From Mytilus californianus (Eukaryota > Mollusca > Bivalvia > Mytilida > Mytilidae): a stretch of 64,000 bases of DNA. Position numbers and translations under genes: made by a program. The notes under the pieces are model-generated. The model was not told the origin of the DNA and did not search any database. It was given only the letters and a program-made list of their open reading frames with translations. Position 1 is the stretch's first letter; every line of letters starts with the position of its first letter. Positions 23,717 to 34,910 of this stretch are shown piece by piece. The DNA lies in contig NW_026262701.1 of NCBI RefSeq assembly GCF_021869535.1, forward strand, positions 42,287,278 through 42,351,277, in the 5' to 3' direction.

Positions 23717-24108
23717 ATCGATATCTTTATCTAACTAATTACGCATAATTGTATTGATCAGTTAACCATAACCAAATTACTGACATTACTGGTAAACATT
23801 TTTGTCATTGTTGATCATTCTTTAACTTATTTTCATATTAACGTTGAATGTAATTTGTGGGTACATAATGTTATAGATACTTATCATACTCGCTAAAACT
23901 ACATACCTGATCAACCTTATATCAATACACGCATGCTAATTTGTTTTTTGTCTTCAAACAAGAGTCCCAATAGATAAAAATCCCGAATTCCCGAACGTAA
24001 ATCCCGAAATCTCGATGATAATATAGCTCGTTCCCGAAATCCCGAACTTAAAAATGGACAATCCCGGAGTCCTGATAAAGGTCCGATCCCCCTTCCCCCT
24101 CACCACTG

Positions 24109-25467
24109 CATACTTTCCAAAAAGTTAAAAAAAAATGCCATTTACTATTTTCGGATGATTTTCAGAAAAGAGATTTGTAGTCTTTAAAACAATCATCCGT
24201 ATAAAAAAGACAAAAGTTCTGTTTGCTATTGGAAACCTTATACAAGATCAAACAACCCTTTCAATCAAAAAGTATAATGCGACTTAGAAATCACTGAAAA
24301 TTTCATTGAACATCATTATCTTGATTGTAAATAGTTGCGGACGGATGATTCTTATTCCATTTCAAAACAAATTGTATGAAATAAAAACATTGTGTAATAC
24401 GTTAAGAAATAACATATAAACTATTGGAGATTCACTATGCAAAGTCTGATCATCAAGAATCATTGAAAGTTTAATTCCCGTCAATAGTTGTGGATAGGAG
24501 ATGCCTTATCCAATAAAACAAAAAGTATACAAGAAACCCTGATGTCTATTCTCTTTATATATAGGAAAACAATCCGAAAATTATTGGGATCGAAATAAAA
24601 TACAACGTGAAAAATACAACTCGTTTAAAAGTTAAAAAAAGGGAGCCTGTGGGGGCGCGGTCTATATACCGTTACTTACACATAAGACCGTACTGGTTAC
24701 CGGAACCTTGGCTACACCAAATCAGGTACTTCATATCTGAGAAACATTCAACATATGCCCTCTTTTTTAGATTTATCCATACATTTTTTTATGATTCAAA
24801 ATTATCAATCAGAAGTAGTTCCACAAGGATCACCAGTTCTTCACCTTTCATTTGATACCTAAATTACCAAAATATATTCAACATAGTGTGATATTTACAC
24901 CTATGCGTAAGAACTATTTTGTTTTAAATACGTACTAGTATATTCTTTTTGACCGGACCCGATATAGTGGTATTACATCTTACAATGTCTACCCGAATGC
25001 AAAGAATTAAGCTCAAACCGGTGCTAAAGGCGGTCTAAAACTTGCAGTGAGGTGCGAGTTGTTTTATTTTGCTTCGTGTTGAAGGATTCACTGTGACTTT
25101 GAGATAAAGAACAGCAATAAAAGCGCTGTTCTTTTGCTTTTTGTGTGTTTTTGCTGTGCATTAACCGATTTTGTGTCATGGATGGATACCCCATATTCTT
25201 TGTTCTTTTATTATCGTTTTCTTCTTTACGATGGGTTGTCTGTTTTTTTTTCATTGATAACGTTATCTAGTAGCTACCTGCCTAGAAAATTTCAGGGCAA
25301 AAACAATTTTCAATTTCTGTCAACTGTCCGATTCATTTATGGGCCAAATTCTGAAAAACTTTTCCTTCTATATGCATAAAATATTAGTCACTGAACAGTA
25401 AGCAAGCACCAATCGGTCTAAACAAGCAGAATGACGAATGAATTTTTGCAACTGCAAGGTAGGGTAT
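24109..25467 (+). other. Non-coding part of unit 2 up to the palindrome
   Basis: Collinear with 13,890-15,505 of unit 1, for example GGAGCCTGTGGGGGCGCGG at both 14,421 and 24,641. No gene. The ORFs at 24,607-25,379 fall in duplicated non-coding sequence. Confidence 0.75.
25464..25467 (+). repeat. Left target-site duplication GTAT of the palindromic element
   Basis: GTAT precedes AACAGTCTCC. It matches GTAT at 48,200-48,203. The empty site in unit 1 reads TAGGGTATGCCAACG. Confidence 0.85.
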
Positions 25468-25485
25468 AACAGTCTCCGGGACAAG

Positions 25486-25508
25486 TTTGCACTTCCGCTG
25501 AGTGCAAA
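25486..25508. other. Subterminal hairpin, left end
   Basis: TTTGCACT-TCCGCTG-AGTGCAAA, an 8-bp stem with a 7-base loop 18 bp inside the terminus. Mirrored at 48,159-48,181. Confidence 0.7.
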
Positions 25509-25643
25509 AGTTGTCACCTTAATTTTTGGAGTTAAGTCAAAATGAAGTTGATAACTTGGTTGGTATTGGTTCCCTGATATTTGTCCTAAAAAATTTTGGT
25601 TTTAGCACCACTGTTGAAAAAGTTATGCCCCTTTTTTCAACAA

Positions 25644-26112
25644 TTTCCTCAGAGGAAAAGTAGTTTTCCTCAAGGGAAATCAAATTTCCCTGAAGGAAAA
25701 AGATTTTTCCTTAAGGGAAATTGTATTTTCCTCAAGGGAAAAAGATTTCCCTTAGGGAATTTGCTGCATTAATATTTCCTTTGAGGAAATTCTATTTCCT
25801 GTGAGGAAATTTGCGGCTTCAAATTTTCCTTTGAGGAAATTCTATTTCCTCTGAGGAAATTTGAGGCTTCAAATTTTCCTCTGAGGAAATACTTTTTCCT
25901 GTGAGGAAATTTGCGGCTTCAAATTTTCCTTTGAGGAAATACTTTTTCCTGTGAGGAAATTTTGTCAACAGCAATTTCCTGTGAGGAAATTTTTGACAAA
26001 CACTTTTCCTTGAGGGAAAATTCAAGACCACAAATTTCCTCTAAGGAAAATATTGTTCTCCAAATTTCCTCTATGGAAATTTCTCTTATTCAATTTTTAC
26101 CTCTATGAAAAT
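25644..26112. repeat. Subterminal array of ~18 small palindromes, left
   Basis: Each unit is itself a palindrome of the form TTTCCT-(n3-4)-AGGAAA (variants TTTCCCT, AGGGAAA), spaced about 20-30 bp. Spacers such as TTTGAGGCTTCAAA repeat in the middle of the array. The 70-residue minus-strand frame here is a by-product. Mirrored at 47,551-48,023. Position and form suggest a protein-binding array, which is inference. Confidence 0.85.
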
Positions 26113-26754
26113 TTCATAACAGTAAAAACAGTATGAATATAATTTTTCCTGAGACTGAATAATTGATACAAAAGATAATTAAAACTTTAATAAAATGTTC
26201 ACTGATGAGTAACATGACATACAAAAACAATAGGCTAGCTGTTTGAGACAATACAATAATAAGCAAAACGCTATGAATATCATACTATTTGTGATGTTAT
26301 CAATATTGTGCTCATATTTGCAGATTAAATAAAATAACCACTTTTCATGTTAATTTAACTTTTCTGCTGCGTACAATTATTCAATCCCCTACAAAACAGT
26401 TCAGTGCATAAATAATTCCATCCACCAGACATCTTCCTTCAATTGGTAGAGAATACATTTTTGCAATTTGTTCTTCAAACATCTTCCTCTATATAGTTGA
26501 TATGACAGAGCTATGTACATGAATGGATAAAGCTGGTGTTTATTTCGACAAAAAAAATACTATTTTTTCTACATTTCTCCCTAATCCTTCAGTGTAGGTT
26601 GTTGCAATTACACAATTGTGTTCTTGTGCATCTATGATTGTACTCCATTTTGTTTACAGCCATTTTGTAGAAATTTCCTATTTTCTTTTTCCAGGTAAGC
26701 ACACATTTCATTTCACATTAATCCAATTAGCACACAATGTAGAAAAGTATTAAC
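26113..26754. other. Left arm, no recognisable feature
   Basis: AT-rich; mirrored at 46,910-47,550. Nothing coding recognised. Confidence 0.5.
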
Positions 26755-26756
26755 CT

Positions 26757-26814
26757 TAAGTTTCCTCTTCTGTATTGATCTGTTGATGATCATGAAAACC
26801 AAGAAGTCTCTGCA
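26757..26814 (-). pseudogene. Possible exon remnant 2 (left arm copy)
   Basis: On the minus strand TTTTGTGTATTTATAG is a good acceptor, followed by GTGCAGAGACTTCTTGG and ending GAAACTTAAG before GTTAAT. It would follow the exon at 27,359-27,459 in transcription order. Joining the two in the G|GT phase gives a stop after nine codons. Weak on its own. Confidence 0.25.
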
Positions 26815-27029
26815 CCTATAAATACACAAAATATAAATTTAGAAAAAAACAGCAATATGAAATAAGCTTATTTTATCATGTTTAATATGAACATTTTGAG
26901 AAACTTAAATTTGATATTCCTACTAATCATGATTATGAGTTCTGTTATTTCAGTGCTTTGTGTCCACGACTTAATATCAGTCGTTTTAGTGCCTTGCAGT
27001 AATAATGAGTTGAGCCACTTGCAACAGTT

Positions 27030-27307
27030 TTTACAGTTTGTTCATATGTTGTGCTATTTGAACCACTGTCCTAGATTATGGTTAGGTGGAGTGCTAAGAG
27101 ACATGATTTTTTTATTACTTGTTATTGGCTTTGAACTAATTTAGATTGTTTAAATCTTTTCATGTTGGGGTCTTTATTGGCTGACTTATAAGGTATGGGT
27201 TTTCTCATTATCGAAGGCCGTCATTGGTCTTTAATTGCTTGCATCCACTTCATTGAACTCTGGTGGATAGATAACTCATTTACCATACCACATCTTCTTA
27301 TTTTTAT
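27030..27307 (+). repeat. Interspersed repeat family A inside the left arm
   Basis: GTTCATATGTTGTGCTATTT through TTTTCTCATTATCGAAGGCC to ACCATACCACATCTTCTTAT. Mirrored at 46,370-46,650. The 88-residue frame over it is a repeat by-product. Confidence 0.75.
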
Positions 27308-27358
27308 AGTAGTCATCATTCAAGGGCAATCACACTTATTATATAGAAGTGGTCTTAC

Positions 27359-27459
27359 CATTTAGGCCTTGTTGTCTTCTGTTTATCTTGTTTTGCCGAT
27401 CATTTCTACTGTACAGTTGTAATTGTTTATATTTTTCTTTATCTTCTATATTTCTTGCC
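27359..27459 (-). pseudogene. Decayed exon of an unknown gene (left arm copy)
   Basis: A 101-bp segment bounded on the minus strand by CCTTTTTTAAGTTTAG (acceptor) and GTAAG (donor). A related segment in the palindrome centre (34,823-34,910) is fully open and reads DKNYRRYREIINRRND then RQ, ending QQNLN. This arm copy begins KKYRR but has a frameshift, later recovering RNDRQNKINRRQQGLN. The basic, arginine-rich sequence would fit a nucleic-acid-binding or transposon protein. The family is not recognised. Confidence 0.45.
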
Positions 27460-27985
27460 CTAAACTTAAAAAAGGTAAAAATTATAATTTAATGACAGTC
27501 ACTATAACTATTATTATACATCAGTATGTGTTTTTCTATATACCATGATATAAAAAAGAATGAAATATTTGTGCTATTTCATTTCACAGACTATTTGCCA
27601 GTCAACAGTTTCAAAGACATAACCACGGTCAATAGTTTAACAAACAAACATTCCCGTACTTTTTCATCGTGTTCATACTAATTTTTCAATGGACAACAAT
27701 GACGTGATTAACTATTCTTCTATGATTTGTGTGCTTGACAACATTAAACTCTGAAATATTGTTAACAGTATAATCTGTATGTGTCTGTCGTCAAAATTTC
27801 AAATTAATATATTACTTACAGAAGCAATTAAAACAAGAGGCTCACAAAATGAATGTGGTCTAAGAACTTAAAAATATCTAATTTACCTATTCAAACCATA
27901 TCATTATTATTTGCTTTTATATATAAATCAGAAATAACCAATTTAAAATGGAAAATTTTAAAGAAAACAAAAGGAAAAAAAGTTA
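27460..27985. other. Left arm, anonymous
   Basis: No supported feature until ACAAGAGGCTCACAAAATG (about 27,833), a plausible left edge of the repeat that carries the ~161-bp array. Confidence 0.4.
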
Positions 27986-28765
27986 AAAAAAATCCCCCAA
28001 ATGTTTGGAACCCCCTTATGATTCATCACCCCAAAACTCAATCCCAGCCTTCCCTATGTGGTACATTACCTTGCAGTACAATTTCAGAGAGATCCATACA
28101 CTTGAACACAAAGTTATTGTCTGGAAACAAGAAAAATGCTTGTTTTTTGGCCCCTTTTTGGTCCCAAATTCCTAAACGTTTAGGGCAATTACCCCCAAAC
28201 TCAATCCCAGTTTTCCCCTTGTGATATGGAACCTTGTAGTACAATTTCATAAAGATCCATACACTTACACACAAGTTATTGTCCTAAAACTAGCAAAATG
28301 CTTGTTTTTTGCCCCTGTTTTGCCCCTAATTCCTTAAATTTTGAGGCAATTACCCCCAAAATCAATTCCAGCCTTCCCTTTGTGGTATGGTACCTTGCAG
28401 TACAATTTCAGAGAGATCCATACACTTACACACAAGTTATTGTCATGAAACTAGAAAAATGCTTGTTTTTTGCCCCTTTTTGGCCCCTAATTCCTAATAT
28501 TTTGAGGCAATTACCCCCAAAATCAATCCCAGCATTCCCTGTGTGATATGGAACCTTGTGGTACAATGTCAGAGAGATCCATACACTAACACACAAGTTA
28601 TGTCTGGAAGTTACAAAAATGCTTATTTTTGGCCCCTTTTTGGCACCTAATTCCTTAACTGTTGGTACCATAACCCCCAAAATCAATCCCAACCTTCCCT
28701 TTGTGGTATTGAACCTTATGGTAAAATTTCATAGAGATCCATTCACTTAAACTAAAGTAAGAGTG
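27986..28765 (+). repeat. ~161-bp tandem array, 5 units (left arm)
   Basis: GATCCATACACTTA-like phrases recur at about 28,091, 28,254, 28,415, 28,576 and 28,736. Each unit also contains ATTACCCCCAAAATCAATCC and GCCCCTTTTTGGCCCCTAAT. The ORFs of 64-123 residues on both strands are by-products of the periodicity. The right arm has six units. Confidence 0.9.
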
Positions 28766-28816
28766 CGAAAACCAATGTGTCTTCGGACGAAGACGACGAC
28801 GCCAACGTCATACCAA

Positions 28817-28848
28817 TATACGACCGCAAAAATTTTTTGCGGTCGTAT
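28817..28848. other. Perfect hairpin ending the array-bearing repeat (left arm)
   Basis: TATACGACCGCAAAAA followed by its complement with no loop. A near copy is at 44,672-44,703. Confidence 0.8.
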
Positions 28849-30847
28849 AAAAATCTATAAGCTATAACTCAAAATATGGACAATTTTATGTTTAAAGGGT
28901 CTTTAATTTAGTTTGACAACTTCACAGACATACTAATATTTGACCTTTTCAAACTATACCAAATCACTACTTAGGCCCCAAAAAAATATGTCTGTTTAAG
29001 GTTACATACTTTAGAAAAAAAGGCTAGGTAAGATGGTATTTCCATTTTATTTTATTTTATTTTTTCATTTTATTTTTTGCGACATGATTTTGAGTCATGC
29101 CGTTTCGTATTGTCGTGGTCTGAGTTGATCCTTGGCCGAGTTGATCCTTGGCCGATTTTACCCGTTATTTTAATGATTGGATTATTTGCCTTGGTTATTG
29201 GTTGGGGAAAAAATGGCGGCAAAGTGTTTATTTCATCACATGAGTCACGAATTTCCTTATAACAGCTGTCATATTCACGATTGTGAACATTGGGATGTAT
29301 CAGGCAATTGATTTATATTATTGGCAACACAAACTTCATTTTTGACATGAGTTCAGTTAATTTTTGACTTTACAACGGAAATAAAATGACTTAGGGTCGG
29401 CGCTCAAAAGGACGGTCGGTCGGGTAACCGTAAACAGACATATATTTTTGTTTGGCCTTAAGGATGTTCGCTACTCCATTTCAAAATAACAAGATTTTTA
29501 AAGAATATGAATAAAGGAACTAAATAAACAGAAAAAATGAAGGGTCCGTGTGCTTGTTTTTAAGATATAAGCCAATAAAAATTTGGCGGGAAGTGATTCT
29601 CTCTAGATTTTTCATACACTAAACACTGGCACCTTTTTCTTTCAAAAGCTATGGAAAAATAACAAGGATTTTATAAGATTTTCAAATATGGCTTTTTAAA
29701 CTATGTAATAAAAATATGAAAAGAAAAGTAGGGGTTTGCGGGCAAAATTTTTTTAATGGCACTGCATGGATAAAACCAGAGGATTCCGAATATCTGGTAA
29801 AAATGTAATTTCATCCGCAATAAATTTGGAAGGAGTATGAAAATAATTTGCAAGTTATACACTATATCCACACTAGAGACCTAAAAGAGTAGAAATACTA
29901 ATTTTAATCAAACTTGGCATGAACTAAGATTAGGGAATTATAAGACAGTTTACCTAGTTTCATGGCAATAGCATATATACATTAAAGACTATAAGTTTGA
30001 ACTTTGGGTGTTAATTTTTTGCCGTTTAAAGTTTAACGTTTAACTATCAAGATTTGGGCCTCTATAATTTAAATATTGCAAAAAATTGCTTTTTAAATGT
30101 CTTTATAACTATTTATATATAATTGGGTATGTCACATGTATGTACATGATGTATTTTAATGTAAAGCAGCTGAATACTCATTTGCTGTCTCAGATTTATT
30201 TCACTTCTTCAAAAGTCGAATTTATATGAGCCTATGCCTAAAATTAGAGATTTCAAAATTAAGGGGGGAGGCGGCTAATATAAAAATTCTTCATGTATAT
30301 CTAAAAAATTATTTGTATTTCAAAAGGAAAGAAAGTTACTTATCTGCTTATAGCATACCACATGAGTAGAACAAGGTCCCATTAGGCCATGGAAGACTGA
30401 ATAACATTTAAGGTCAATATATAGGCAGTAACACATTTTTACATGTATATGAAAAGGCATACACATAAGCTAGAGGAAATAAAAAAGTGTTTCTTTTTGG
30501 TAATTTGTAGGCTAAGGTGACATCATACAAGAAGTATGAGTGATTCTAAAACTAAAATAAAATAAATTCATCCCCCTACTTCATTGTACTTACTTTTTAT
30601 GCATAAAAAATATAAATAAATAAATTTTGAAGTAATACATGGTCCACACTAGGAAATCTTTTTGTAAAAAATGAAAATCAATGGATGATAACTGTGTACT
30701 TGGACTAACAATTAAGATTTCACATGCTGAAATGTCTCGTCAGCCCAATCTCAATCAGTGAAATAAACTATTGTTTATTTTTTTTTAAAGTCATATGGAA
30801 GTAGTCCAAATAATTATGACGCATTGCAAGGCTTTTTTTTGGTAAAT
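28849..30847. other. Left arm, ~2 kb without recognisable genes
   Basis: Mirrored at 42,677-44,671. The short frame at 29,077-29,262 is conserved in both arms only because the arms are copies. A duplicated GAGTTGATCCTTGGCCGA lies near 29,123-29,155. AATAATTATGACG at about 30,814 resembles the end of the hairpin element at 37,489-37,560. Confidence 0.5.
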
Positions 30848-31328
30848 GGACAGAAAGTCACAGGACAAAAAGTCACAGGACATAAAGTCACAAATTTGAT
30901 AGGACAAAAAGTCACAAATAATTTGTTGACAATTGTTTGAATATATAAGAGAAAGATCTTGAAATATATTCTTTTTATTACATATATTCATTTTTAAGTT
31001 TAGAAAATTGTTCATAAGCCTTGATAAATGAAAATTTATTAAATTTTAATCATGCAAGGAATATATTTCTTGGCACAATGAAGACATTTAAGTACCAAGC
31101 CACTTTGACATTTTGTTTTCATAACAATTATTTGATCATTATTGATATTTATTGAATAAATGTTAATTACAAAGTTGCTTCGTATATAGTAGTTCAAGAA
31201 AAAACAAAAATTTTATTTTTCAAATTAGTGTTTTCTTGTTTAAAGAAAAATAATCTCAAAACTGAATTGTGACTTTTTGTCCTGTGACTTTTTGTCTGTG
31301 AGACTTTTTGTCCTGTGACTTTCTGTCC
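30848..31328. mobile_element. MITE with iterated GGACAAAAAGTCACA ends (left arm copy)
   Basis: Both termini consist of tandem GGACAAAAAGTCACA units, pointing inward at one end and outward at the other, around ~330 bp of AT-rich DNA. Related copies are at 42,165-42,676 and 58,754-59,150. The number of terminal units differs among copies. No target duplication could be defined. Confidence 0.75.
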
Positions 31329-31741
31329 TACATTCTTTTTTTCTCTCTGACGCCGTAGGAAGGAGAAGTGAGTTGACATAACATGTATGTTATCATGCAA
31401 AATCAACAGTAATAAGTATACCTTTGATTGTCATCGTCACTGCAAATGGATCATTATTACTAGGGGGAATGAAACCAATAAATTGATCGGATCCGATATG
31501 AAGTTCCCTGTAACGGAGAACCTCTAACTTTGAGGTAATATTATTAGTGTCGGTGGTCTCACAAATGAATGAGGGTGAATTGCAGGTACATTAATTAGCA
31601 GAGAATAGACAATTATCAACTTGTTGTTCATTATCTCGCAGTTATTTACGGTTAAATAGCTGTATATATCCCAAAACAGGTGCTCGGAGCTAGTACTAGT
31701 CTATGACTTTTAAGTAACAATTATATTTATATTCACAATCA
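31329..31741. other. Left arm, anonymous
   Basis: Mirrored at 41,756-42,164. No gene seen. Confidence 0.4.
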
Positions 31742-31800
31742 GTGGCGGATCGAAGGGGGATGGGATCCGGGGGTTTGATTCCCCTTTTTGTGAACGATCA
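31742..31800 (+). repeat. Fragment of the GGCGGATC MITE family
   Basis: CAGTGGCGGATCGAAGGGGG and GATCCGGGGGTTTGATTCC resemble the end of the element directly to the right. Mirrored near 41,690-41,755. Confidence 0.55.
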
Positions 31801-31841
31801 TTGCATTTAATCAGAGATTTAATGGAGACATATATTTCAGT

Positions 31842-31973
31842 GGCGGATCCAGAACTTTGTGTAAAGGGGGGGGGGGGGGGGGAGGGCGCTGACTGACCTA
31901 AGGGGGGCCCGCTTCAGTCATGCTTCAGTGATTCACTATATAATCAACCAAATCCCCCCCTCCTGGATCCGCC
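31842..31973. mobile_element. 132-bp MITE with GGCGGATCCAG inverted ends (left arm)
   Basis: The ends GGCGGATCCAG and CTGGATCCGCC are perfect complements. The interior holds a run of 17 G (31,866-31,882) and a C7 tract. The mirror copy at 41,525-41,651 has a shorter homopolymer at the first site. A lone end, GAATCCGCCACTGA, is at about 60,881. Confidence 0.8.
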
Positions 31974-33563
31974 TATGTACTATGTATTAAGACCCCCTTT
32001 ATCCTGGCTAGAATCGCCCCTGATATTACATGTAAATCAAGTCCCGGGTTAATTACTGTTAGCATAATAGCATAACGGTAATCACAAAGAGTGTGGTAAT
32101 TTTATAAAGGACGAGGATTAATAAATATACAATTCTTGAAGAGGGGGAGAGTGCACTTCACGATGATCGAAAATAAAGTGCCTTGCATGTTATTTTCATC
32201 ATCTTGTCTGAAACAGTCTGAATAATGATTTTCAAGGCGAAGCGCGAAAATAAGTCATGTGAAATACTAACGTTGTACGGACAAAGCCTTAAATCCCTCA
32301 ATGTTATGTCAAATGAATTATAGCGAGGAAAAGTAAATTTAATTTAATATCAAAACTAAATATTTGTTATATTTCGCTCCTGATTTTTCAAGAAATCATA
32401 GAATCAATAAATGTATAAATTTCAATTATGCATGTCTGTGTGAGATCCATTTCATCATGAGACCAAGGATTTCTGTAAAATCCTTGATTGGACCCTTTAT
32501 ATATATATGTCTCTGATACAGTTTTCTATTTTCCCCGGAAAAGTTTAAAAAATATATAATCTTTTGGGAAATAATCCGATTTTGTTGAATTATTTCCTTT
32601 CATAATTATGATAAATCCTTTTAGTTCTTCAATTTTAAATTTAGATAAATATTTCATTTTGATCTAACGACAAACTTTTTAAATTGTAGTGGCATGGTCA
32701 GTCAACTGATTAGTTGCATGGCTGATTACCAGTTTACTGGTGACCCAGTAATTTTCCATATGACAGTGGCGTCTACCCTTGGGGTGTGTATAACTTATTT
32801 TGAATACCTTAATTTTCTGGGGAACATCCTGTCCACGTGTAATACTTAGTATATATTGCAACAGATGACATTAAACAAATTTTCTTTGTAGCATCGGTGT
32901 CCATTTCATGTTCAACCACTCAAAATTTTCACAAAAAAGATAATATAATAAAATCATTAAAAAAAAAGATTAAAAAAACACTAGCAAATAAACTTCGCAA
33001 TGAGTAAACGGGGATTTGTGTTTTAAAGGGTTTATTTCAGTGGATATATTTTATACTAGATAACTAGACCTGAAATAACTTTTTTTTTTGTAATATATAT
33101 TTTATTATTTTCATATCATTCTCAAATCTCGATCATCTTAAATAAAGATGTATAAAAAATAATTTTGTTATAACTCATAAATATATGGTTGATCATAATT
33201 GTTACAAATTATAAAATGGTAAGTCAATGCCCGATGTGCCGCCGTCTGTTGCAAAACTACGATTTAATCTTTTAAATGAAAGACGTGCACTGCCTTCATC
33301 GGAATAGAGGAAAGTCCACCTAGTGTACATTAAAGAGTATCCGTTTGTTATGCTGAAAAAAAAGGGGTCATCATAAACTTTTTAGCAGACCTTCTCGTGT
33401 AAAAAAAACAAACTTTTAACTGAATTAAACAAAAAAATTATCAAACAAAACTCATTAGAAATCTCATAGTAACATTTTGTTTAGACCTGAGATAACTTAT
33501 AGTAAGATTATTTATATAGAACAATAAAAAAAAAAATTCCAATCTGATACACGTACCTATAAT
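31974..33563. other. Left arm, ~1.6 kb without recognisable genes
   Basis: Mirrored at 39,936-41,524. The 60-residue frame at 32,679-32,861 is present in both arms but resembles no known protein. Confidence 0.45.
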
Positions 33564-33606
33564 CTGGGACTATTATACTAACTATTTTTTAGTATAATAG
33601 TCCCAG
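33564..33606. other. Hairpin with 17-bp stem (left arm)
   Basis: CTGGGACTATTATACTA and its complement around a 9-base loop. Mirrored at 39,893-39,935. Confidence 0.8.
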
Positions 33607-34111
33607 CTATAATGTACAAAATTTTGAACAGCTTCAAATATATGGCCTTATCATTGGTAATATATCATATTTGTATCAGTTATTGCTGAACGTGTAACCA
33701 AATTAAAATGAAGAAATAGGCTCGAAACCGCATTTTTTAAAGATATTTTTTTTCAATCCCAAAATAGATAATAGATATGCAGATTAATTAAAGTCCCGAT
33801 GAGATGATTCACTTTCTTTTCTACCGAAGTAAATATATTAACAAAGATTTAGGATATCAATAAATTATTAAATTCATCAATTTATTAAATTTGAACATGT
33901 GAACCAAACAACGAAAAACAATAAACGGGAAATTGGCTATACCTTTTTGGTATTAGCCATAAAGCCACGTATGTACCAGCAATTTTAACTTATTGTTTTC
34001 TTAACCTTTAAAAAATACATTTTAAAATGAACTACTTTATTTATAGTAGTTCAAGAAAAATATATATATATATTAAAAAGTTTTAAATTTTGTCCACGCT
34101 GTGCATAAAAT

Positions 34112-34281
34112 AGGAAAAAAAATTAAGGCTGAAAATGCACCAAATATTTATATTCAATATGAATATTCACATTTTGTCTATTACAACAATTTTTGAACAA
34201 CTTGTTGTTGTAATAGACAAAATTTGAATATTCATATTGAATATAAATATTTGGTGCATTTTCAGCCTTATTTTTTTTCCT
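34112..34281. mobile_element. 170-bp near-perfect hairpin MITE (left arm)
   Basis: AGGAAAAAAAATTAAGGCTG and its complement start and end an almost continuous palindrome with a short loop near TTTTTGAACAAC. TA dinucleotides on both sides could be a mariner-type duplication. The mirrored copy at 39,217-39,386 has two extra bases (CT) in the stem. Confidence 0.7.
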
Positions 34282-34494
34282 ATATATATTATATGGCCTT
34301 CCAAATACCGTTTCGATCCCTAACATCACTGAAGAGACATTAAATGTCGAAATCCGGTAATGGTGTACAAATTTTTGCACCTCATGTTTGCGGTATACCA
34401 TCTTTTTCGTAACTAAAATTTAGTGGTTGTAGTTGTTTCATATCTGTCATATTTATATTTTTTTAATTTGTTTTGTTATAAACTAGAAAATTAG

Positions 34495-34668
34495 TTCTAC
34501 AGTTGGGATTATTTCAATTTTTCGTCTGAGGGCCTTTTATAGCTGACTACTTTGACAATAGGGTATGGACTTTCTCATTATTGAAGGCCGTCACTGGCCT
34601 ATAATTGCTTTCTTAGAGCCATGATCAATAGTTTTCATATTTAATATAAAACATCTTTTTATTTTTAT
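34495..34668 (+). repeat. Interspersed repeat family A, 3' part
   Basis: AGGGCCTTTTATAGCTGACT, TTCTCATTATTGAAGGCCGT, then a worn 3' end. As in the arms, it lies just left of the decayed exon, so the two loci are older copies of one arrangement. Confidence 0.7.
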
Positions 34669-34699
34669 AATAATCATGATAATCATCTTTCAAGGGCAA

Positions 34700-34815
34700 T
34701 AACTTTTATAAAAGTGGCCTTATGAGTCTTATCGAGCATCACTGATGAGTGTTTTGTAGACGAAACACACGTCTGGCGTAAATACAAAATTTAATCCTGG
34801 TATCTATGATGAGTT
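34700..34815 (+). repeat. Interspersed repeat family E
   Basis: CATCACTGATGAGTGTTTTG, GACGAAACACACGTCTGGCG and AATCCTGGTATCTATGATGA mark a common mussel-type repeat. A short relative is at 37,575-37,605. Confidence 0.7.
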
Positions 34816-34822
34816 TACTTAC

Positions 34823-34910
34823 CATTTAGGTTTTGTTGACTTCTGCAAATTTTAAATTGCCTATCATTTCTCCTGTTTATAATTTCTCTGTATCTTCTAT
34901 AGTTCTTGTC
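34823..34910 (-). pseudogene. Open exon-like segment of an unknown gene (centre copy)
   Basis: 88 bp bounded on the minus strand by CTCTTTTTATGTGTAG (acceptor) and GTAAGT (donor). The frame is open over all 29 codons, starting DKNYRRYREIINRRND. It aligns with the damaged exon in each arm (27,359-27,459 and 46,211-46,311). No partner exon is recognised here. Probably a relic of a transposon gene. Whether it is still spliced cannot be judged from sequence. Confidence 0.45.

Larger units (their letters stand above)
22326..24100. mobile_element. 1.8-kb DNA transposon-like element with 8-bp flanking repeats (hAT-like)
   Basis: Flanks are TACCACTG (22,318-22,325) and CACCACTG (24,101-24,108), one mismatch in 8. 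Unit 1 has a single related octamer, AACCACTT, before TCATACTTTCC. The element begins AAAAGGGGGAGGGG and ends CCCCCTTCCCCCT, an imperfect G-rich inverted terminus. Sub-terminal regions are full of ATCCCGA repeats. An 8-bp duplication suggests hAT, but the termini are not a textbook hAT match. An array of GGACACGTTTTGGGGA-like units lies at 22,790-22,985, and a decayed minus-strand frame at 23,285-23,716. Confidence 0.7.
25468..34412 (+). repeat. Left arm of the palindrome (~8.9 kb)
   Basis: Collinear, inverted, with 39,085-48,199. Identity breaks at 34,412, where TTTTTCGTAA is followed by unrelated bases. Visible differences are scattered single bases plus copy-number changes in tandem repeats: five ~161-bp units at 28 kb against six in the right arm, and 17 G at 31,866 against 7 C in the right-arm counterpart. 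Confidence 0.93.

Noticed and set aside
23351-23734. 127-residue plus-strand ORF
   Set aside because: Antisense to the longer, more protein-like minus-strand frame at 23,285-23,716 and unusually rich in Phe/Cys, as expected of a shadow.
25819-26031. 70-residue repetitive Lys/Ser-rich ORF (and its mirror at 47,636-47,848)
   Set aside because: It is a translation of the TTTCCT-AGGAAA palindrome array. No start context, splice signals or domain.
28038-28692. Conserved-looking ORFs of 78-123 residues in both arms
   Set aside because: They lie across the ~161-bp tandem array, occur on both strands and are copied only because the arms are mirror images.
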